NCBI GenBank assembly: GCA_018350325.1
Contig: JAEVLN010000051.1
Coordinates: forward strand, 1 to 64,000
Direction of reading: 5' to 3'
Source of the DNA: Globodera rostochiensis
Taxonomy: Eukaryota > Nematoda > Chromadorea > Rhabditida > Heteroderidae
Length of the DNA: 64,000 nt
Below, in pieces: positions 1-13,200 of the stretch (its first letter is position 1; every line of letters begins with the position of its first letter). Made by a program: the position numbers and the translations under genes. The notes below the pieces were generated by a model. The model was not told the origin of the DNA. It did not search any database and saw only the letters and a list, made by a program, of their open reading frames with translations.

Positions 1-398
1 TTATCTAAAGCCAATAATTTTAACACTTTAACCATCCCGGCACCGTCTGGGCTTGACATGGTCCTCTAAATTGCTTCATGATCTGAACTTCTTAAAAACT
101 CAATTATGTCATGAAAATCACGCTCAAATCTCAAATGCCGATTTGGACTTATCTTTCAGTGCCATTCTCTATATTAAAATTAGATTCAAATTTTATTCTA
201 TTTATTTTTTATAATTAATGCTCTGAACTTCAAAAGGCAGCGATAGAGCACAATTGTTAAATACTAATTTTACTTTTGTTGTTTGGGGGCAGCAGAGATT
301 CCGTTTCCGCTTTTAATCGATTGTCGCGCTCAATAATTTTTACATTTTTGATTTTTTAATTATATAATTTGAAATTTTGGCTCCGCAACGACCAATCA

Positions 399-3300
399 AT
401 GCCATTAGAAGCTGCTGCTGTTGCAAAGGACAATGGTGAACAGCGATTGTTGCTGCAACATCAAATTGGTGAAGACGATGCTGCAGAAAGCTTCTGCAGG
501 TGTAAGACGAGTGGGTGCCAATTTTGTTTTTTGTTGATCAGAACCCGAAATTTAGGCGTTTTTTCCGGTCGAGAGTCTCGAGGCAACCCCCTCGAATGGG
601 TCTACAAAAACATTTTTGAATCTTTTTTTCGCGAGGGCGTTGATCTTGAATTTTTGTCAATCCTATTCGCTAAAATCTAATTTTGCCTAAGATTTTTCCT
701 CAAATTCTCAATTTCGATGAAAGACAATGGCCAATTTGCAACTCGCAAATTTTGGGCCTTCATACTTCGGAGGTGAGCAACTAGTCGGGGATGAAATGGC
801 GGGGGTCGGGAAATGACCTCAAACTTGTCGGGGTTACTTCATGCATCAGTTGGCGGACGCCGTAAACGATAAAAATTAAGGCTTTTTACTCGACACCAAA
901 TTTAGAATTTTTAATACGTCTCGATCAAAGCGAGCGATTGGACATGTGACTTTGGGGATTTTAAGCGCTCGCATTGATGCTTTTTGCATGGTTTTAGTTG
1001 CAGTGTTAAATTTGCATATGAAAAAATTCAAATCCGCGACAATTTCCCCCGCCCCCCCCCATGCATTCCCAACCAATCCGTCCACAAAATCATTTTGGTG
1101 TTGAGATTTTGTTTTACAAAATTTCACTTTTTTTAAAATCAAATAACCTTCATTAAAAACCAATTTTTAGGGATGAAATTTATATAAAACAAAAATCAGA
1201 GTCACAAATTAGCCATTTTTTTATCCTACTTTATTTTTAAGAAAATAATAAATTTGCCTTTATGTATTAATTAAATATAATTTGATTGAATAATTTAAAC
1301 ATTTTTGATCGATGAAATGTTTACGGAAGAACCGGTTTAGGCTTGGGAAACAAATCGAAGTTTCACACAAATATAAAATAAACAGCTCAATAATTTGCCA
1401 CCCAGCACATTTTCTTTTTTGTTTTATTAAAAGAAATTAAATTTTTGTCAATAATTGGCGGACTTTTGTTGCCTTTGCAAGAGAATTTATCAGGCGTGCT
1501 CACGGATATCCGGATATATCCGGATATGGACGGATAACGGATATGGTTTTTCGGATCGTCACGGATACGGACGGATGACGGATATGACGTTAATATCCGC
1601 GGGTATCCGTCGTATCCGTTGTTTTTTTACTGCTGAAGAAAAATTTATTAAGACGAATTCTTAAATTTGTTTTTAAGGATATGAACGTGTCCTAGTGGTT
1701 AAGCTTTTCGGGTGATGCTGCTTACTATTTAGGGTCGAGGGTTCTATACCCTCTCGTGTATCATCTTTTTTTTTCTTTTTACTTTACTCTTTTTTGAGTA
1801 TTCCTATAACTTTTTGAAAAAATCAGACATAAAAAATAAATTTTAAGCATTTACATAAATAATTAGTTGATTTTAGAACTCAATTACCTAAAAATTGGAC
1901 GATTTTTCCTAGCATAAATCTTTAAATATTCAATTTTTTCTCTCGGCGGCGCCTATCGGCACCGCCGACCTCCCATTCGGACGGATAACGGATATAAAAT
2001 TTTGAGGACGGACGGATACGGACGGATAACGGAAATGGACTTTTGAGGACGGACGGATACATTTGTATCCGTGAGCACGCCTGGAATTTATTTTAAATTC
2101 TCCGGTTTTAGCGGTTTTTAAACAAACATCTAACTTTTCCTATTTTTAGTGTCTTTATTCAACTATTATTAATTTAAATTAATTCCAATTAAATTTGAAT
2201 TTTAAAAGATTTCTAATTTAGTTTTTCAAATTTAAAATTCAATTAAAAATTTTTATTTAATAAATTTACCCAAAAAGCAATTCAAATTGTTTTTAATTTA
2301 AAAACGAAATTGGAATGAATTTGTGTATTCAATTCATTCATTATCTTCTTTTTTCAAATTATCATTTTCTCCCTCAACCGCTTTGTTTGTTTGGTCTGGA
2401 TCGGTCGGTCAATCCTTTCGTCGTAAATGCGCTTACTGAATAATTATTTTTATATCGTTAAGTATTTCAAAAATGCGTCACAAAAACTAAAAATATGTAA
2501 TCGTACGAAAACCCCCAACCAAAAATGTCGGAGGTCGGCTAACTTTAAATTTTATGATTCTGATCAGTAATAAGTACTCCCTTGGATTGTGCAGTCCAAC
2601 CAGTAGAGTATATGATCCCAGATCAGCAGCCCCTCTCGTCCATGATCGGATCATCCATCTCATGATCCTCAGTACCATGTTCATAATCACATTGGAAGGA
2701 AGGAAAACACTGTTTGTTTCTGAATGATATGAACAAAAATTACGAGCAAATGATAAAAGCACAATTACGTGGCCCATTAGACCAAATTTAGAGCACTAAA
2801 TGCCCCCCATGTGATTAGTCTCTTCATTTGACAAGCTATTTCGCCTATCTTTTCCTCTCTGGTATTTCTTCATTTTGTGTGTTCTCTCTTTTCCCTCTCT
2901 GATCACTTCCTCATTTCTTTCTGCCCCTATTTTTCTTCTCTTTCTTTCTCGATGATCTGATCATTCATTATTCGCCTCTTTTCTTAACGTTTACTCTCTT
3001 TTCTGTGATTCTACTCTTTTTTTCAAATATTTCTTTTTAACTTTTTTATTTCTCTGATCACCGCTTAACACGATTTCTTCTTTGTTTTCTTCTCTGTCAC
3101 AAATACTCTTCATTTTGCCTGCTATTTCTTTCTGGAAGTTTTTGTGATAAGAACCCAAAATACATAATGATGCTAATATAAAGGTGTGTCAGCCTCACAA
3201 AAACCGCTAAAACTGGACACATTATTGAAAAATTCGCACAATTCCACTGATTACGGAGCAATGCGATCGCTTTTCGAAGGCTTCCGAAAGTCCGCCAAAA

Positions 3301-6300
3301 TCCATCCATCCAGCAAAAATGAAGCGTAATTTTTTTTGTTTGGCAATTTGCGGGAGCCATTATGCCAAAGTTTTGAGAAGTTTCCCAAAATCTTTTTAAA
3401 CTAATTATGGCGTTTTGGCATTTCAAAAACGAGTTTTTCTCAAGGCAAAATCAAAATGTTCAGAAAACAAAAAATTCAAATTTTAAATTAATTTTATTGC
3501 TGAATAATTAATGAAACAGGACGCCTAACGTGCAAAAATAAATTTAAAAAATAAGTATGAAAAATTAACGTATTAAAACAAATAAACCTTATTTATGTTT
3601 TATTTTGGTAAAGTACGATGGCGTAAAATATGAAATTTAAAAAAAAATTGTTCACAGATCGCCAAGCACAGCAGAGGAGTTGGGCTGTCAGTTTACGATC
3701 TCTTCCACCAGCAGCAGTGGCACAAATCAGCCCGAAAAGGTGTCCGAATTTTTAAATTTGAAAATATTTGGAAAAACAACGAACATTTTAGGCTTATTTG
3801 ATGCTCGATTAGGTTATCATCAACCGATTTTTCAATTTTCTCAGCTAGCAAAATCTAAATTTAATAAAAATAAACAACTTTTTGAAGCGGTCAACAAGCA
3901 GCCCAAGCAATCGGCCAAACAACGACCAAATGTCCCAGGACGCGGAGGACGGGCCGGAGGTGCTGTTCAATGAGCGGTGCCAACATACGCATGCCCACCT
4001 GTACAACGCGGCCAGGCCGCCAATGAATCAGGCGCGATCAGAAAAATAAAAATAAATATTTTTCAAAAATTTCGCGGCCCTTTTATAGTCTCTTAAACAT
4101 TTTAGCCTTTATTGATTAATTAAGGAATAGTTGAAATTTTAGTGAATTTAATTAAAATATATTAACATTTACAGTACAATTCAGCAAAGTAAAATTATCT
4201 AATTTAATTTTTTTAAAAGATTTAATATTTTATTTCAAAACGTTGGCTCCGTAAAAATCACTATTAAACAAATAAAAGATTAAACAGCACACCTTTTTGT
4301 TTCCAATTTCAGGACGAATTTGACCTTCGTTTTGCTTACCGCGGGCCCGAGCAGTTCAGCGACGAGGGCGACGACCTGTGCAGGCAAACGCGCAAAATGT
4401 TGCGCCATTACTACCGACCGTGCACGTCGCCGCACGCGTTCTTGCATTTTATTCTGCGGTGAAAAAATATTTGTTTTATTTAAAATTTAATTAAAAATAT
4501 ATATTTTTAAATTATTTTGAAAACAATTTATTGGCAGATTAAACAATGGAAAAATTTTTATTTTGTATTTAATGAAATAAAATTAAATTTCTGTAAATTT
4601 GTATTGCTAGAATACAATTAATATACGCCTAAACCCAAAATTTTCATAGACAAAATGTTTTTTAAATATTTAAAATCAATTTTCAATTTTATTTTCATCA
4701 GCTTTATTCCAATTCTGAATTGGCTGCCGGCCTACAAATGGCGCCAATGTCTGCTCGCCGACGCCATCGGCGGTTTAACCGTTGGCATTATGCATGTGCC
4801 TCAGGGCAAATTTTGAATTTAATTTAAACATTTTTAAACAATAAAAACACATGTTTTGTAATTTATAAAAATGATGCCTTAGTTGGAAAATTTCTTATTT
4901 TTCTTTTTCATAGAAATTTCAAAAAATTTGCTATATAATAAAAATAAAAACCTTAAATTATTTTAAAATCTTTTAAAGATTACTTTTAATATTTATTAGT
5001 ATTTTATAATTTTAAATTCTTTAATATACCTTTAAAATCTTTTTATTTTCATTTTTAAGGGATTGCCTACGCTTTGCTCGCGCGGCTTCACCCGGTGGTC
5101 GGCCTGTACACTTCATTTTTCCCGCCACTGTTTTACATGCTTTTCGGCACTTCTCGACACAATTCCATCGGTAGAAAATGTTTGAAAATTTAAATGTATT
5201 AAACTTTCGGTTTTTAGCAAAAATTACAAATTTTAGGCTCTTTTGCCGTCGTGTCTCTGATGGCCGGCATGGCGGTGGAACAATTTTCCTCCAACGACAC
5301 GTTTTTCAGTGGCGGGGATGAGAATAAAGTGCGTGTGAAATTTGAACAATTTTTATTTATTTTCATAAATTTAATGATCAAATTTTAACTTTATTACTTG
5401 TTAGTCAATCGTTTATTTTAATTATGGAATTTTTAAATATAATTTGTTTATGAAAACATTTAATTTTCTATTCAAATTAGAGACCGTGCGGGATCGGGAT
5501 TAGCCGGGATCCCGATCCCGAAAGTCGGTTTGGCGGGTCTTTAAAAAAGAGACTGGCTAATGTTTATTTAAAATAATATAAATTTAATTTTCTCGACTTA
5601 CCAAAAAATGATAATTAATTTCCGGTCGACCTTCACCTGTCCGACCCGCTGTCACCGGTCCGTGTCGCGTCGACCCTCGCGTTTACCATTGGCATTCTGC
5701 AACTGTTGATGGGCCTTCTCCGGCTGGAGGTGATCACTACCTACTTTTCTGATCAGGTTGGTACAGTTTCAACCCGTGGGTTTACCAATTGCGTACACAA
5801 ATTCATTCAGCTTTATTAATTAATTTTTTTATCCAATTCTAATTCATTTTAATTAAAAATTTAATTTTTAAAAGATAGCGCCAATTTTAAATTCACTTTT
5901 ATTAATTGTTACTTTCACATAGAAAGTCTCGACGCTCACAAAGAAAGTCTCGACGCTAATTTGAATTCGTTTTGAAATACAATTTAAATTTTTTTATTTG
6001 TTTTTTTTGGTCGTCGCCGGCTTCACCACCGGCGCCTCAATGCACGTTTTCGTCGCGCAGCTGCGTGACCTGTTCGGCCTCAAGGGCATGGGCTTGCCGT
6101 TGCGCAGCGGGGCCGGGTACCTTTTCTTGGTGAAATTTTGGAAAAATTTCACCCAAAAAATTTTATTTTTAATTTTTTAGAAGCTTTACGACACGATCAG
6201 CAACATTCACAACTCCAATCCGATCACGCTGGCACTGTCCTTCTCCTCAATTGCCTTTTTGGTCGTTGGAAAGGAGGTAAATTTGGAGAAAAAAAAGATT

Positions 6301-9300
6301 TATTTAAATAAGAATTCAAAATTATAAATATTGCATTTTTAAACATCTCATTTTTTTTGAATTTGAATTAAATTTTTTATCTTATTATTTTTCAGTTTCT
6401 GAATCCTTTGCTGAGGCGTCGCCTCCGTCTAAACATTCCGTTGCCCTTCGAGCTGTTCATCGTGCTGATCATGACAGTCGTTGCCCAATTTCTACATCTA
6501 AATTCGCGTCACGGTGTCGACATCGTCGGCAAAATTCCTACCGGGTTAGCCAAAGCCAAAATTTTGAGTCGAATTTTGCCAAACAAATGGCATTTTTGCA
6601 ATTTGATTATTTTTACAATTTTATTTATTTATTTTGTCATTTTAACACCCAAATATTTATTTTAAAATAAATTAAAAAATTAAATTGAATAAAACTTGTA
6701 TTTCCACTTTCTTTCAGTCTTCCTTACCCAATTTTGCCGAATTTGTCGTTGGTGCCCGCATTGATCCCGGACGCTCTCGGCATTTCCGCCGTTGTGATCG
6801 CCGTTCACATTTCGTTGGCCAAAATGTTCGCCAAAAAGAAGGCCTACCGGGTGGACGCTGGGCAGGTGCAAATCATAAAAAAAAATTTTTTATTTAAATT
6901 TTAGTCCTTTTAGATGGCCATGAATTTAAATTCAAAAAAGGGCATTTATTTTAATTGGAAGTAAATCAATTTTTAACCATTTTTTTTTTGGTTGAATGAT
7001 TTGAGTTTATTAAATAAATTTAATTTTAATAAAATAATATTTTAGGAACTTTTTGCACTCGGCTTTTGCGCCTCGTTGTCCTCATTTTTCCCCGTTTACC
7101 CGGTCTCCTGTTCGTTGGGCCGAACGTTGGTCAACGTGGAAGCGGGCACCAAAACGCAGGTGAACGGCCACCAATTCGATTAAATGAACATTAATCGAAT
7201 CATTAAAATGCTTAATTAATTGTTTAATATTATGTTAAAATTTAATTGTTATTGAATATTGTTGCGCTTTTGGACAGGCCCCCTAATTAATTGTAAATTT
7301 GCAATTAAATTTAGCTTTTTATTCAATATTTAATTGGAATGTTTTTGCTCAGTTTTCAACGCTATTCTCCTCATTGCTGTTGGGTGCCATCATTTTGTAC
7401 ATGGGCCAATGGCTTCGAACGCTGCCAATGGTTTGGTTAAAAAGAAATTAAAAAATGGGCAATAGCAAAAATGGTTTTTAAAATAATCTAAATAAGATTA
7501 CATAATTTATTTTTCATAATATCAAAATAATTTATTTTTTCAGTGCGTTCTCTCCGCCGTAATTATTGTGGCACTGAAGGGAATGTTCAAAAAGATTGCG
7601 GACCTCAAAATGCTGTGGCCATTGTCTAAAATTGATTTTGTACTAAGCTAATTAAAAAAAAATTATTTATTGTTCGAAAAATTTCCGAAAATTTTTGCTT
7701 CAGGCCATCTGGTTGGTCAGCTTTACGGCCACAGTGTGTTGGGATGTGACGGAGGGCCTGGCGGTGTCCATCATTTTTGCGCTTATGACAACCGGTGGGG
7801 GGGGGGGTAAAATAAACAAATTCTTGAGATTTTGGTTTAGAAAATTTTGGAGAACCAGAACTGACTTTAACAAACCGGGGGATTAATGGTCAAAAAAAAA
7901 GAAAAAAATGATTGGTAAAAAACCGGGGCCATGTAAGAGAGGTTTTGAAGGAATTTGATAAACCGGGACCACAATTTCAGTACCAAAAAGGAAGAAAGGA
8001 CATTTCAGTCCCGTTCTCGTACTACCCAAAAAATGCAATTGGGTAACTTTGAATTTGGCCACTTTTATTGCGCAGTCTTTCGCGCGCAATGGCCCCGCTG
8101 GCATTTTTTGGCCAATTTGTCCGGCACCAACGATTTCCGGGACTCGGAACGCTATCAGATGGTCTGCACATATCCGGTGGGCATTTATTTTAATCATTTC
8201 TTTTTTAATAACGAATTTCGCCGCCTTCAGGGCATCTGCATATTTCGCTTCGATTCGCCGCTTCTCTTCACAAATGTGGACAATTTTAAAGTGTGCCATT
8301 TCATTCACAATTTAAATTAAATTCAACAAAAATGTAAATTTAATTCATTAAAAATTTATATAGTTTTTATTTTAATTTTACAATTTTTTATCTTTATTCA
8401 TATAATTTGTTTAATTTAATAAACAATGTTGAATCTAAAATTTAATTTAAAAAATTAAATTTTCCCCATTTTCCAAAGGATTCCATTCACAAGGCCTTCC
8501 TCCGTTGGAATCTCCATCATCAGCGCAGTAACTGCTCCAAATCCTTCCAATTGATGCTGTCCATTGGGGAAGAGTTGGACGAACAAATTACGCATCAAAA
8601 AACATCGCTGGAGGGTGTGAAAATTTTAAAAAAATATGCGATCTTTTTATTATTACTTTTAAAAATTTTAAGAATGTTTTTTGAAAATTTAATTACCTAA
8701 AAAATTTATTTTATTTTGATTTGATTTTTTATTAACTCATTAATTTTTCAATGAAATTTAATTAATAGGCAAATATTTAGAATTTTTAAATTATTGATTT
8801 TGAATTGAAAATTTTATTAGTTTAGGAACACTGAATGTTATTTTTTGAATTTTCAATCAAATTTATTATTTAATTTTGTTTTTTTAGAACACAATGCCGA
8901 CGGCAACAATACGCCATTGAGCTTACAAATTGCTTTGGCATCGACATCACCGGCTGCAGATCACAATCAACCACTGCCCTCCCCGCCGCCGATGATCATT
9001 GTACACAGAGTGCACGACGATGACGACGACGGCACAGTGCCGGAAGAACTGAACGGCACAAAAGCGTCACTGAACTCCCCGCGGTACAAGAAGCAGCGGC
9101 AAAGGCGTGACGCCTCGGGCGACAACGGCCCGAAAACGCTGCCACCATCGGTAAAACAAAAAGAAACAAGCACAACTTTGGTGCAAAATTATCAGACTTT
9201 TTGCCAAAATCGTGAAAATATTTGCCCTAATTTAAATAAGTGTTTTTAAGTATTCGGAGAAGGCTGCCGCGTCCATTTTCTATCGCCACTTCATCATCGA

Positions 9301-9942
9301 CTGTTCCGGCTTCACTTTTGTGGATTGTATGGGCGTCAACGCGCTCAAAGAAGTCGCCTAAATAAATTAATTTTATAAAAAAATTACTTTTAAAAAGAAA
9401 AAATATTTTTTTGAAGAATTGTAAATTATAAAAATGTTCATAAACAGATTTTCACTGAAATGCGTGAAGAGCAGCGAGTACTTGTCTATTTTGCAGCGGC
9501 GAAGGGTCAGTTTATAGTAGAGACCGGACAAACTGATTTTAAATTTTTTGGAAACAATTACAAAATTTATTGTTGAAAAAGCATTTTTTTTTCGTTTGTT
9601 TGTTTAAGATTGTTAAAATATGTAAATAACAAATAAATTTTATTGCCTTTTTAGCCCCCGTCCGCGACCTGTTCGAGAAGTGCGGCTTCTTCCAATACGT
9701 GCAAAAGCACAACTTTTACCCGACAATACGCGACGCAGTGGCAATTGCGCGAAAGCGGCGAAATGCGTAAGTTGCGCAATTTTTTTCAGTTAAACAGTTT
9801 TAATTAATTAATTAAATTTATTAGTGACAAATTTACGTAAATTGTGGTAATTTACAGCTCAACTCAACATTTACTGGACGAGCCGACGGAAAGGCAATAC
9901 GACGCGGTGGAAACGGCGATGGAAACACATCCGATGAGTTGA
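399..9942 (+). CDS. SLC26/SulP family anion (sulfate) transporter
   Basis: Membrane anion exchanger or sulfate permease of the SLC26 family. I model 24 exons: 399-499, 3658-3739, 3888-4031, 4313-4458, 4702-4805, 5060-5170, 5237-5328, 5625-5756, 6010-6129, 6181-6276, 6396-6544, 6718-6865, 7046-7159, 7353-7430, 7544-7639, 7704-7794, 8076-8176, 8231-8290, 8479-8614, 8888-9150, 9251-9352, 9448-9505, 9655-9766 and 9858-9942. All phases agree and give about 906 aa. Family signatures visible are [20 protein letters not shown], the FTTGAS membrane segment, and a C-terminal STAS domain with [19 protein letters not shown], interrupted by an acidic and basic linker (exon 20). Introns after 4031 and 4805 use GC donors, and the acceptors before 5625 and 6010 lack AG. 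An AATAAA follows the stop near 10004. The first two exons, about 61 aa, rest only on splice sites and phase, so translation may instead start at the in-frame ATG at 3930. The transported ion cannot be told. Confidence 0.9.
1491..2083. mobile_element. hAT-like non-autonomous element (MITE), 593 bp
   Basis: Perfect 18-bp terminal inverted repeats begin CAGGCGTGCTCACGGATA. They are flanked by an exact 8-bp direct repeat GAATTTAT (1483-1490 and 2084-2091), the target duplication length of hAT transposons, and the CAG start is also hAT-like. Both ends carry many copies of a GGACGGATAACGGATA-type subterminal motif, as expected for transposase binding sites. No transposase ORF is present. The element lies in the SLC26 first intron. 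Confidence 0.85.
1683..1762 (+). repeat. tRNA-like sequence inside the hAT MITE
   Basis: An A-box-like TAGTGGTTAAG is followed about 40 nt later by a perfect 5-bp T-arm hairpin, GAGGG-TTCTATA-CCCTC. The acceptor ends do not pair, so this is a degenerate tRNA or tRNA-derived SINE head rather than a functional tRNA. Confidence 0.35.
2820..3115. repeat. Polypyrimidine (CT-rich) tract
   Basis: About 290 bp on the + strand are almost all C and T, with few purines (repeated TTTCTTC/CTCTCT words). No ORF or known element accounts for it. Confidence 0.6.
5481..5545. repeat. CGGGATC-type palindromic repeat in an SLC26 intron
   Basis: GGGATCGGGATTAGCCGGGA is followed by its near-complement CCCGATCCCG. 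Related words (AGCCGGGATCTCG and neighbours) recur at about 63545-63690, in an intron of the M13 peptidase gene, which suggests a dispersed short repeat. Confidence 0.4.
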
Positions 9943-10293
9943 AAAAGTGCTTTATCAATGTGATTTTTGGTGTGCTCTTTGTTCTTAGATTTAAAACAAT
10001 CGGAAATAAAATCTGATCAAAAAAAAATTGCCAAAGTTCGGGCACAGAAAAATCTCTGGACCCGTGGCTTAAAAATAACATAAAAAGCCGAATTGCCGGG
10101 TATGTCCTTCCCCACCTGGGCTAACACAAAATTCCACGCCTTGATCAAGAAAGTCAGTCTTAAATTGCTGGTCAAGAAGGCTTTTTGACGAAAAATAAAT
10201 TTTGGAGATTAAAATATTTTTAAACGGTCAACAAAAACAAAACAAAACAATAAAATGCAACAAAAACGCAAGCAGCAAATCGCCGTTTCCAAA
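9943..10293. other. Convergent intergenic region
   Basis: Lies between the stop codons of the SLC26 gene (+) and the Pol5-like gene (-). It has an AATAAA for the + gene near 10004. I see nothing else. Confidence 0.6.
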
Positions 10294-13200
10294 TCATTCG
10301 ACATCATCATCATCGTCTTCGTCCTCATCCTCCATTTCTTCCTCCTCTTCATCATCCATCTCATCATCCGTTTCTTCCCCATCGTCGGCTTCCTCTTCTT
10401 CTTCTTCATCGTCAAGTTCCGATTCGTCTTCATCCCCCTCCTCCTCATCCGCCGTCTTCACGTCCACCATCAACACCTCCAACTTCTTGCCCAGCGCGGC
10501 AATGAAACGCACCGCCACCATTTTGTCACCGCCGAACTGTTGGATTGCGCCTCGCAACATCAGAAAACGACGCAATTCCTACACGAATAAAAAGGATTAA
10601 AATTTAAAAATAATTTATTTGTTATTATTAACAAAGACACGCACCTTCATCCCATCCTGGCCCAACAGTGCTGTCAATTTTTGCTCATCCAACGGACCGT
10701 CGATGGCGGCACGTGCGAGACTCTGTTTGATGGCTTTCTGAAATTGGCCACTTTTGTTGTTTAAAATTTTACAACAAAAATTTGGAATTATGTCAAAAAA
10801 GTGTAAATGCTTCGAACGCGCAAAGCCCCACCGTTGACGCTTCGCTGGCGATTTTGCCGTTGAGGAACCAGCCAAGCATGAACACAAATTTGGCCAAAAG
10901 TCGTTTCTGAAAGCAAAAAAGCATTGGAAAGTCTTATTTATCTGATTGCATAAATAGAAAATTGAATTTTGTGAGGCATGAAATTTAAATGTCAAAATTT
11001 CGAACAAATTTAACACCATCTTCCTTATGTCGTCCGTAGGTGCTGACTGTTTGATGAACAACGGCACTGCACGAGCAAAATACGTGCCAATGTCATCCAA
11101 CACTGTTGCGTAGTATTCGGGGGACTAAAATTAAATATATAAATTTGCATCCAAAATTATAAAAATAATTAAAATGGTTGGTCGAGTTTCAATGTATAAA
11201 TTATACATCTTTTCTGGATAGCAATGAATGTGCAAAGTTGAATGCCTGGAGCTAAAAAAACAAAAAATTTAAGACAAAAATTTGTAAAATTTGCGCCTGC
11301 CTTTTTATTTTCGGGCACTTTGTTGTCGATGGCAAAGTCAAGAATGGTAAGCAGAAATTTCGAGCCGAGGTATTGCTAAAGAAAATTTAATTCATTTTAT
11401 TATAGAAATCAAAGAAGTCAAAAACTAAATTCATGTTTCTGGAAAATACACTTTGCATAGAAAATTTGAATAAAAATTTTCGTTAAAAAAAATGGGGACG
11501 GCACCGGGTATTGCCTGCACAAGCGCTCGAGAACCGTCGATTGCAGCAGTGTTCTGTTGGTGTTTCGGTCGTCTGTGAAGTAGGCGTTGAGCAACTTTTG
11601 CTCCACAAGTTGAAACAGTTCAGGTGCACATTTGTGCTCCTCATGGTCAGAGGCTAAGGAAAACTAGACGGGGAATGGAATCCATGTACAATAGAAAAAA
11701 AGTCTCAATCTCACGCAGCTACACACTCACCAACAACAGCGAACCCCTGGCAACCGCCTCGGCCGCCTCGCGCTTGCTAGTGTGCTGTTGTTCCGGCTGT
11801 TCAGTAGACGCACCGTCAATGAGCTGCTTGAACAGTTTGGCGAGACGTTTCGACGACGCCGTGTTCTCCTGTGAAAATTTTTTGTGTTCTTAGGGTATTT
11901 CTAACATTATTACTATAACAACATTCAAAAAAGCATGGTAAAGCCTCACCTTTTTGCGTCGCAAAAGCGGCTCTATCACTTGAATGCCCAGCTTCTTCTG
12001 GTTGGAATTTGTGCGCCAAACAACGGAGGACAAAATGTGCATGGATAGAGACTAAAAATAGATGAAAAAATCATCAAATTAATTTTGATTTAGCCATTAG
12101 CAAAAAATCTAACAAAAAAAAAATGTTAAAAATCCGAAAAATTAAAATACCATCGCTTCACTGTAAGGCGCCACTGAGAGGTAAGCAAAGAGGAGGTCAA
12201 TCAGCCGCATGCGAAAGATGCTGGCCTGTCGCGCCAACTCCACTCGCTGCGACGAATGTTTGCGAAACGCACGGGCCAAGTCGTGGTCGAGCCGGAACAT
12301 TTGATCATCGCTCAGCTCCTTAAAACATGAAGATGAAAAAAAATCTGCTAAATTGACGCATCCTTCCGTGGCCAGACGCTCCGATTTTTGATCGGGGTAT
12401 GGGTTGTTTGTTGGTTGCGGGCCGAACCAGGTCAGAAAATATTATTCTCAGTCTCCGTTGAAAGCGAGCATTTCCAGAAACCAACATCCCTAGGCCGGGG
12501 AGTTGTCCCCCCGCTCGCTAAGCTCCAAAACTCAGTCATTCTTGGGGAGGCTTCACGGGACGTAATTCTCGAAACTCGTGCAAATGTTTCTTCACCCCAC
12601 AGAAGTCTGGAAACATTAGTGCCCACCCAATTGTCTTCGTCCGATGGCACCTCCGCCACATTCTTCGGGAACGCGGCTTTGCCCATCGCTTTGCGCACAT
12701 CGGCCACCAATTTGGGGTTGACTTCCGCCTTTTTTTCTTCTTCTTCATCCTCTTCCGCTTCATCTTCCGATTTGTCTTCACCTTCCATCTCCTCCTCATC
12801 CTCCTCCTCTTCGTCGTCACTTTCACCTTCCGCCTGCAACAGTTCGGCATCCTTTTGCACAATTGCCTAAATTTGAACGCTTATGAAAAGTGCAAAAATG
12901 TCCACTCCCCCCAAGTGGATGTCGACGGAGGCGTTTGGTTAAGAAAATTTATTAAATCCTTTCCAAAAAAATAAATTGAATTCTGATGGATAAAATTGGT
13001 CAAATGTGTAACCCAAAAGTAATCTGTATAAACAATTTTCCATTGATTTACTCAAAAAACAAAATTTTTTTTTGCCTCCAAAATGGGCTCAAGCTGCGCG
13101 CAGCGCAACCATTTGGCAAAACGGGACAGCGCAAAGGCACCCAAGGCGCGATGAATCCACGCGGTGCGGGAAGCCCACGCGAGCACCAGGTCGACCAGCG

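Larger units (their letters stand above)
500..3657 (+). other. Large first intron of the SLC26 gene
   Basis: This 3.2-kb stretch is read as intron 1 (GTGTAAG donor at 500, TTCACAG acceptor ending at 3657). It holds a hAT-type MITE (1491-2083), a GATC-rich patch near 2560-2680 and a pyrimidine tract at about 2820-3115. I see no conserved coding exon. If the two 5' exons are wrong, this region is upstream intergenic sequence. Confidence 0.55.

Noticed and set aside
8049..8315. Alternative frame ORF over an SLC26 exon
   Set aside because: The family sequence ([16 protein letters not shown]) is in another frame.
10202..10600. Ser-rich + strand ORF
   Set aside because: Antisense to the acidic C-terminal exon of the Pol5-like gene.
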